From Paenibacillus oryzisoli (lineage in GTDB: Bacteria > Bacillota > Bacilli > Paenibacillales > NBRC-103111), in contig NZ_LYPB01000050.1 in the NCBI RefSeq assembly GCF_001653565.1, positions 186,001 to 250,000 of the forward strand: a stretch of DNA of 64,000 nt, written 5' to 3'. The position numbers were made by a program, and so were the translations under genes. The notes under the pieces are model-generated. The model saw nothing but the letters and a program-made list of their open reading frames with translations. It was not told where the DNA came from and searched no databases. Of the stretch, positions 58,547-64,000 are shown in pieces. How positions within the stretch are numbered: position 1 is the first letter of the stretch; each line of letters opens with the position of its first letter.

Positions 58547-60226
58547 TTGGCCAAAACACCTAACTACTTGATGAAAAGCATCCTGCAAAGACGTAAAACG
58601 GTACCAACCAGCGAGGGCACTGCACTTCCCTCTAATCTGGATCAAGCACTCGACATGCCATTTGTTGAAGATCTTAAACAGACGAAACTTTCGCTGTTGC
58701 TAGATGAAAATCATACATTTATTAAAGACATGTTCCAAGAATGCTCCGATGTCGTTGTCAGGGAATTTGAGATTGACCCCCATATCCCTGCTCTGCTTCT
58801 ATTCGTAGATGGTCTAACCAATACACAGCTTCTAAACGATACGATGAAATCACTCATGCTGATCGGAGGCGGTGAAACCTCTATCGATCGTATTGCGAAT
58901 GTGATTCTGCCTGTGTCCCAGACGCAGATTTCTGATAATTACGGAGATTTGCTGACCTCTGTGCTTGGTGGTGATGCAGCACTGCTCGTTGAGGGGAACG
59001 CCAAAGCCATTCTACTCGGCATCCGAGGCACAGAGAAGCGCTCCGTCGGTGAACCCGAGACAGAAACTGTCGTGCGCGGGCCGAAAGAAGGTTTCGTAGA
59101 GAGCATTCGAACGAATACATCCATGATTCGCCGTAAATTAAAAACGCCTAAACTCAAGATGAAATCCATGTGTGTAGGCAAAGAAAGCAATACGAATCTT
59201 GTCCTTTGTTACATGGATGACTTAGCCATGCCTTCCTTAGTTGAAGAAGTCGTCAAGCGTCTTGAACAGATCAAGATTGATGCCATTCTCGAATCAGGCA
59301 TGATTGAAGAACTGATTCAAGACAATGCATATTCGCCGTTTCCACAAATGCAATATACGGAGCGTCCTGACGTCGTTGCTGCCGCTATCCTTCAAGGTCG
59401 AGTCGTTATCTTAACGGACGGTACCCCTTTCGCTCTCATCGTACCTTTCGTCTTCGTTCAAATTATGCAAACGAGCGAAGATTACTATGAGCGCTTCCAG
59501 ATTAGCACGCTTCTACGATTGCTACGATATGTGTTCATGTTCTTGTCATTAACGACACCTGCGCTTTATGTCGCAATAACGACGTACCATCAAGCACTAC
59601 TACCAACTGCTTTGATGCTTAGCGTAGCTGCCTCTCGGGAGGCAATTCCTTTCCCATCCGTTGTTGAGGCCTTCATCATGGAGATCACCTTCGAAGCCTT
59701 GCGAGAAGCCGGTATCCGACTTCCTAAAGCGGTTGGCTCTGCCGTCTCCATCTTAGGGGCGCTCGTCGTGGGACAAGCAGCGGTCCAAGCGGGGATTGTA
59801 TCGGCACCTATGGTTATCGTCGTCTCGATTACAGGTATTGCGTCCTTCACGATTCCGCGATTCAATGGTGCGATTGCGATTCGAATGCTGCGCTTTCCTA
59901 TTCTAATTGCCGCATCCATCTTCGGATTCTATGGGATCTTCTTCTCATTAATGATTCTGATTGGCCACATGGCCAATCTCCGTTCCTTCGGGGTTCCCTA
60001 TTTATCACCTGTCGGCCCCCTATCTACGCCAGATTTGAAGGATGTACTGATCCGTGCTCCTTGGTGGCAAATTCAGAAACGTCCCGAATTTATGGCAGTT
60101 CAAGACAACACTAGTCAGAGCAATGAATTACCGATACAAATCAAGAAAGCAGGCGGCTTAGACGGCAGCAACATCGACCATGTACACAAAGCCAGTAAGG
60201 AGGAACAATCGAATGATACTTCCTAA
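58547..60226 (+). CDS. spore germination receptor A subunit, GerA family
   Basis: About 559 residues of the GerAA/GerKA family. The cytosolic half contains TVVRGPKEGFVESIRTNTSM and DNAYSPFPQMQYTERPDVVAAAI; membrane segments follow with SREAIPFPSVVEAFIMEITFE and DVLIRAPWW near the end. The N-terminus has an additional ~60-residue stretch, and the C-terminus ends in a polar tail, both common in KA subunits. A TTG at 58547 has AGGAGGT 9 nt upstream. It starts the plus-strand operon A-C-D-B. Confidence 0.93.
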   Translation: MAKTPNYLMKSILQRRKTVPTSEGTALPSNLDQALDMPFVEDLKQTKLSLLLDENHTFIKDMFQECSDVVVREFEIDPHIPALLLFVDGLTNTQLLNDTMKSLMLIGGGETSIDRIANVILPVSQTQISDNYGDLLTSVLGGDAALLVEGNAKAILLGIRGTEKRSVGEPETETVVRGPKEGFVESIRTNTSMIRRKLKTPKLKMKSMCVGKESNTNLVLCYMDDLAMPSLVEEVVKRLEQIKIDAILESGMIEELIQDNAYSPFPQMQYTERPDVVAAAILQGRVVILTDGTPFALIVPFVFVQIMQTSEDYYERFQISTLLRLLRYVFMFLSLTTPALYVAITTYHQALLPTALMLSVAASREAIPFPSVVEAFIMEITFEALREAGIRLPKAVGSAVSILGALVVGQAAVQAGIVSAPMVIVVSITGIASFTIPRFNGAIAIRMLRFPILIAASIFGFYGIFFSLMILIGHMANLRSFGVPYLSPVGPLSTPDLKDVLIRAPWWQIQKRPEFMAVQDNTSQSNELPIQIKKAGGLDGSNIDHVHKASKEEQSNDTS

Positions 60227-61385
60227 ACAACGCGTTAGGGTGATGGCAACCTTACTGCTTTCCACCACGCTGCTCACCGGTTGCTGGGATCGTACGGAGA
60301 CCAATGACGTCGCATTCGTACTTACCTCATCCGCAGATTTAGAGGATGATGGCAGATATCGTGTTACGTACATGTTCCCGCTTCCCGGTTCCATGGGTGG
60401 AGCTAGCGGGGGGGGCGGCGGCACAGCTGGCGGCAAAAGCTATTACATCGATTCTGAAGTCGGGACGACCTTCCGCGATGCCGTCAGCAAGCTCCAATTG
60501 CGTATGTCTAGACGCATCTTCCTCTCGCACCGTAGAACGATTGTCATTGGTGAGAAGCTAGCGGAAGCCGGCATCACTTCCTTGTTCGATGTGCTTCCAC
60601 GTTCACCAGAGAATCGAATGACGAGCTACCTGATCGTAACCAAAGGCAAGGGATATGACCTCTTGAACGCTGATCCTAAGTTCGAACGGTTTCCTGCTGA
60701 AGTTATTCGTGAATTAAGCAAATCTCGCAGTGCTATGCCGACAACGATGAAGGACGTCGGGATGTCTTTAAGCTTTCACAGTGATCCCGTCATGAGCTAC
60801 TTGGAACCTCGGGATAGTCAAATCGCCAAAGAGCCTTCCCATGAAATTCAATTCGTTGGTTATGGGCAATTCAAAGGGGATAAGATGGTTGGCATATATA
60901 AGAAGAAAGAAGCTTCCGGCCTCCTATGGCTACGCAATCAAGTGAAAGAGCAGCAGCTTACTTTTCCAATCGAGGAAGGTAACAATATTACCATTGCAGT
61001 TATCGGCGGCCAGACAGCAATCACGCCTAAACTTCTGGACGACAGAGTTAAATTCGACATCATCGTAGATGCACGCGGAGCTGTGCGAGAGGACTTGTCC
61101 GATGAGAACCTGTTTAATTCGAAGACCCTCCATAAACTTGAAACCAAGTTCGCCGAGCAAATCAAGGTGTCCATACTTGCAACGATTAAACAAATGCAGA
61201 AAGAAGGTACGGATTCCGCACAACTTGGCCTCATGATCTGGCGAACCCACCCTCAGCAATGGAACGATCAATACAGTAAGGATTGGGAGCACTACTTCAA
61301 AGAAGCCGAATTCAATATTGTCGTGAAAGCCTCCATTCCTGACACTGGCGTGATCAACCACAATGTAACCAAAGGAGGAATCTAA
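60213..61385 (+). CDS. spore germination lipoprotein, Ger(x)C family
   Basis: The 390-residue lipoprotein begins MILPKQRVRVMATLLLSTTL and has LLTGC before WDRTETNDVAFVLTSS, the family signature. Near residue 65 it has a Gly-rich stretch (GGASGGGGGT) not seen in the other GerC here. ATG at 60213 has AAGGAGG 9 nt upstream and overlaps the gerA 3' end by 14 nt. It is transcribed between the A subunit and the small membrane protein. Confidence 0.93.
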   Translation: MILPKQRVRVMATLLLSTTLLTGCWDRTETNDVAFVLTSSADLEDDGRYRVTYMFPLPGSMGGASGGGGGTAGGKSYYIDSEVGTTFRDAVSKLQLRMSRRIFLSHRRTIVIGEKLAEAGITSLFDVLPRSPENRMTSYLIVTKGKGYDLLNADPKFERFPAEVIRELSKSRSAMPTTMKDVGMSLSFHSDPVMSYLEPRDSQIAKEPSHEIQFVGYGQFKGDKMVGIYKKKEASGLLWLRNQVKEQQLTFPIEEGNNITIAVIGGQTAITPKLLDDRVKFDIIVDARGAVREDLSDENLFNSKTLHKLETKFAEQIKVSILATIKQMQKEGTDSAQLGLMIWRTHPQQWNDQYSKDWEHYFKEAEFNIVVKASIPDTGVINHNVTKGGI

Positions 61386-61388
61386 TCG

Positions 61389-61619
61389 ATGGATGGAATT
61401 TTCATCATCAGTTTTCTCTTTTTACTAATTGGCTCCTTCTTCATGGATCGCAAAATGCTGCGCCAGGAAAAGAAAGGCATCAAAATGACGTACGGTATCA
61501 CTGTGGGAATCATCCTCCTATTTCTCACTATGAAAATTTTTCACATCAGTATACCGATGCCTTCCTACTTTTTCGTGAAAATAGTTTCTCCATGGCTCAT
61601 CCGAGTTCTTGGCGTTTAA
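61389..61619 (+). CDS. 76-residue two-helix membrane protein, probable germinant receptor D subunit
   Basis: The short protein has helices at about 3-19 and 35-52 separated by a basic loop (MDRKMLRQEKKG). It lies between gerC and gerB, with AAAGGAGG 10 nt before the ATG. Small two-helix D proteins encoded in GerA-type operons are known to modulate receptor function in Bacillus. Assignment rests on size, topology and position rather than sequence. Confidence 0.75.
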   Translation: MDGIFIISFLFLLIGSFFMDRKMLRQEKKGIKMTYGITVGIILLFLTMKIFHISIPMPSYFFVKIVSPWLIRVLGV

Positions 61620-63010
61620 CTAGAAAGGTGGTGTTTATTATCGATACTAACCAAGTCATCAACGAACGGCAGCTCTCATGGCTAGCTTCCTCTATCGTCA
61701 CGAGCGGAGGAATCCTCACCTTGCAAAATGAATTAATCCGTATTAATCAAATGGATGCTTGGTTCAGCTATTTAATTTCTATTCTTTATGTCTTCCTGAT
61801 TGCCGGTTTCTTTAGTTTCATGACCAAGTTATACCCGAGTAAGAACATTTTTGAAATTTCCAAATGTATATTAGGTCGATGGGGCGGCACTTGTGTCAAC
61901 CTCCTCATTTTGTTTCATTTCTGGCAGATTGTCGTTCGGGATATTTCTTCTGTATCTCGATTTAGCTCTACACTTTTACTGCAAGTAACGCCGCTAGAAA
62001 TTCTCATCTTGCTTAATTGCTTGTTGCTCATATATTTCGGCAAAACAAGTGTAGAGGTCATAGCCCGTGTAAACGATCTATTCTACCCTCTTTTTGTCGT
62101 AACAACGATCATCATGCCATTGCTCTTATCAAACGAATTTTTCTTGCGGCTCACGACACCCGTACTAACGATGCCTATTCAGAACTTGACGGCAAGTTCC
62201 ATTCTAACCATCGGGAGTGCTGGCGATATTTTCATTCTAGGTGCCTTTCTTCACATGCTGTCGAATAGCAATCATGTTCGTTCAGCTATTCGACATGGTT
62301 CCTTGCTTGGTTTTTTCCTACTTACACTCCTGCTCTTTGTAATTATTGCCGTTCTCGGACCCAAGATGCCTGCGAATTTCTCGTACCCTAGCTATAATCT
62401 GGTTCAAACGATTCATGTCACGGATTTCCTAGATCGTCTTGATCTTGTCATGCTCATGATCTGGTATCCAACGGTTGCTTCTAAAATTATTGCCATATAT
62501 ATGGCTCTCCTAATCGGCATCAGTTCTCTCTTCAATGAGCGAAATTATCCGATGATTAACAAACCTATCGCATTGTTAATTGCACTAAGCACATGCCTCT
62601 CCTTCAAAAGCACCACCGAGCTGCTCGCCTTCTCCAACTTCAGCTCGCCGGTTATTGTTCTGGCTTATCAGCCCTTCATCATGATCCTCCTTGTTGCATT
62701 CGGGTATCGGAAGCAGCAGAAGGATCCGACTGCTTTTCCCGATTCTTCGGGAGGAACTCAAGTTAAGAAGGATCCGAAACAGAATTCAGGTAAACTGAGC
62801 CAACGCCTAACCTACACGCAATGGCTGTGGGGAGGAAATTTCGCTTTGGCTATCTGCGTAGCTTTTGTTCTGCTCGGTCTTATGCTAGGCGAAAAATCCG
62901 CCATGATTGGTATGATTTGCGCGGTAGGCTTCGGCACTTGCTTACTTCTGGCGAACTTGTTCACGTATATGGAACTCACCAAGCTGAAGCAAGCCGATAG
63001 CAGCAACTAG
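61592..63010 (+). CDS. spore germination permease, GerAB/GerKB family, with C-terminal extension
   Basis: About 457-472 residues. The first roughly 370 form the ten-helix GerB permease (NERQLSWLASSIVTSGGILTL, GRWGGTCVNLLILFHFW, FNERNYPM). The last 100 residues are unusual: a polar linker, then two extra hydrophobic segments (NFALAICVAFVLLGLM and MICAVGFGTCLLLANLF). The start is uncertain. The ATG at 61592 overlaps the D gene by 28 nt with a poor ribosome site; AAAGGTGG is 5 nt before an ATT at 61637, which would give a conventional GerB N-terminus. Confidence 0.87.
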   Translation: MAHPSSWRLTRKVVFIIDTNQVINERQLSWLASSIVTSGGILTLQNELIRINQMDAWFSYLISILYVFLIAGFFSFMTKLYPSKNIFEISKCILGRWGGTCVNLLILFHFWQIVVRDISSVSRFSSTLLLQVTPLEILILLNCLLLIYFGKTSVEVIARVNDLFYPLFVVTTIIMPLLLSNEFFLRLTTPVLTMPIQNLTASSILTIGSAGDIFILGAFLHMLSNSNHVRSAIRHGSLLGFFLLTLLLFVIIAVLGPKMPANFSYPSYNLVQTIHVTDFLDRLDLVMLMIWYPTVASKIIAIYMALLIGISSLFNERNYPMINKPIALLIALSTCLSFKSTTELLAFSNFSSPVIVLAYQPFIMILLVAFGYRKQQKDPTAFPDSSGGTQVKKDPKQNSGKLSQRLTYTQWLWGGNFALAICVAFVLLGLMLGEKSAMIGMICAVGFGTCLLLANLFTYMELTKLKQADSSN

Positions 63011-63065
63011 GGCGAACCGCTACGTGAAATTCAATTTGGAGGAATGCTTATAACGAATTGAAAAA

Positions 63066-63085
63066 GCACCCGCCTCAGCAGGTGC
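63066..63085 (-). terminator. terminator of the ParM-like gene
   Basis: GCACCTGC pairs with GCGGGTGC (8 bp, one G-T pair) around TGAG on the minus strand and is followed by TTTTTC, 9 nt after the stop. Confidence 0.8.
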
Positions 63086-63093
63086 CTTGTAAG

Positions 63094-64000
63094 TTAAACA
63101 GGAACTGATTGATTTAAACGGCTTTTCGCGACCTTCAAGTAGCCATTAACGTTCAGGAATTCACTATCGTTCGTGAACCGCAATTTCATTGCTCCTGCCG
63201 CGTCTTGAATATACGGCTTCAGCGCACTTGCACCGCCGCCAATGACGTAAAAGCATTGAATGTCTGGGCATTTGCGCCAGCGCTTCTTGATCATCTCGAC
63301 CATGCGTACAGCAGCTCGGCGGAAGTGTAGATCTACGATGGGCCGAATATCTACTTGGCCTTCTCCTGGAAGTTGAATCGTGAATTGACGATTCTTCACG
63401 CGTTGCGCAAGCTTCGCTCGGCTTGGGAACAAGTGACCGTAGGCATCTTCCACGTCACGAATAATAGCATCCAAATACGTTGCAATACCGATCTGCTCGC
63501 CATGGCTGAAATGGTTATCAATCGCCATGCGTTTGATGACTGGGAAATCCGTCGTCAAGGCACCGATTTCGCAGACGCCGATGCATCCGTTGTATATTTC
63601 TTCATCTTTTACCTGCAAGCTGTCGTGTGTTGCCATATGGAACATGGCCGCAGCACCTTCAATAGAGACAGCTACTTTGCGGATCGAAACCTTAATTTTA
63701 CGGTTATGGAACTGTGGTGTGGAAAGGAATGTTACTTCGTGCTCACCTAGAAGTCGATGTTCAAATGTCTGACTATATTTCGGGAAAGAACGAACAGGCA
63801 AACCCGTACCCAACGTGTATTCAACTTCGTCCACATTGCCATAGCCAGGGTTAACCCCTTGATTCGTGAGACCCTGATAAGCAAGTGCAGTCAATGCTAC
63901 AATGAGGGATTGATCCGATAGTGCTTTATTGTCCGTATCTTCTAGCTCTAGGTTATCCTCGTGCTCTAATGCGAGCTGACCTACGAAATACCGCTGATTC
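63094..64000 (-). CDS. ParM/Alp-like actin ATPase (N-terminus beyond window)
   Basis: The frame is open to the right edge, so at least 302 C-terminal residues are seen and the start is missing. RYFVGQLALEHE near the edge and ALTALAYQG belong to the ALP_N actin domain. GVCEIGALTTDFPVI is the phosphate-2-like loop and FYVIGGGASALKPYI the adenosine loop. This subgroup includes plasmid ParM/StbA-type actins and chromosomal relatives in Bacillales. No parR or plasmid gene is visible. It converges with the germination operon. Confidence 0.85.
   Translation of the reverse strand, partial: NQRYFVGQLALEHEDNLELEDTDNKALSDQSLIVALTALAYQGLTNQGVNPGYGNVDEVEYTLGTGLPVRSFPKYSQTFEHRLLGEHEVTFLSTPQFHNRKIKVSIRKVAVSIEGAAAMFHMATHDSLQVKDEEIYNGCIGVCEIGALTTDFPVIKRMAIDNHFSHGEQIGIATYLDAIIRDVEDAYGHLFPSRAKLAQRVKNRQFTIQLPGEGQVDIRPIVDLHFRRAAVRMVEMIKKRWRKCPDIQCFYVIGGGASALKPYIQDAAGAMKLRFTNDSEFLNVNGYLKVAKSRLNQSVPV

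Overview
The window looks like chromosomal DNA of a low-GC, endospore-forming Firmicute, most probably Paenibacillus or a close relative. Support comes from two complete GerA-type germinant receptor operons, a CotD-like coat protein, an SspH-like spore protein, a CIRCE-controlled groES-groEL operon, T-box leaders, and a gene order (tsaE-tsaB-rimI-tsaD ... ydiF ... moaC ... tatA-tatC ... groES-groEL) matching the B. subtilis ydi-groE region. Many starts are TTG or GTG behind strong AGGAGG-type ribosome sites.

Region 1 (1-21.8 kb, all minus strand, visibly AT-rich) is one long cell-surface glycan cluster. In transcription order it holds a glycosyltransferase, manC, gmd, a putative rmd and fcl (GDP-mannose to GDP-D-rhamnose and GDP-L-fucose), an ABC-2 exporter (wzm/wzt), a methyltransferase with a repeat coiled coil, four glycosyltransferases, an FkbM-like methyltransferase, a large membrane protein, a UPF0104 membrane protein, a GtrB-like glycosyltransferase, rfbF/rfbG (CDP-4-keto-6-deoxyglucose), an SDR and a truncated FAD oxidoreductase. 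A divergent 842-residue O-antigen-ligase/TPR protein (21.9-24.5 kb) may transfer the glycan to protein, as WsfB does for S-layer glycans.

Region 2 (24.5-32.6 kb) has an SNF2 helicase/SWIM protein pair, a cotD-like gene, a 52-codon plus-strand ORF with its own promoter, and groEL-groES under CIRCE. Region 3 (32.6-45.2 kb) has tatC-tatA, molybdenum-cofactor genes, fthC, ydiF, a 0.4-kb cluster of DnaA boxes, leuA behind two tandem leucine T-box leaders, and the tsaD-rimI-tsaB-tsaE (tRNA t6A) operon.

Region 4 (45.3-64 kb) combines spore and DNA-repair functions: an sspH operon, Ku, a stand-alone ATP-dependent ligase and a stand-alone LigD-type polymerase (a split NHEJ set), two germinant receptor operons (gerA-C-B on minus, gerA-C-D-B on plus), a chemoreceptor, an ArsB-like transporter, a cardiolipin synthase and the end of a ParM-like actin gene. 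The intergenic stretch at 46.9-47.3 kb carries a MITE-like element flanked by 9-bp direct repeats, followed by a polypyrimidine tract.

The observations most worth following are the DnaA-box cluster, the tandem T-boxes, the split NHEJ genes interleaved with germination genes, the candidate MITE, and the germinant permease with an extra C-terminal membrane hairpin.
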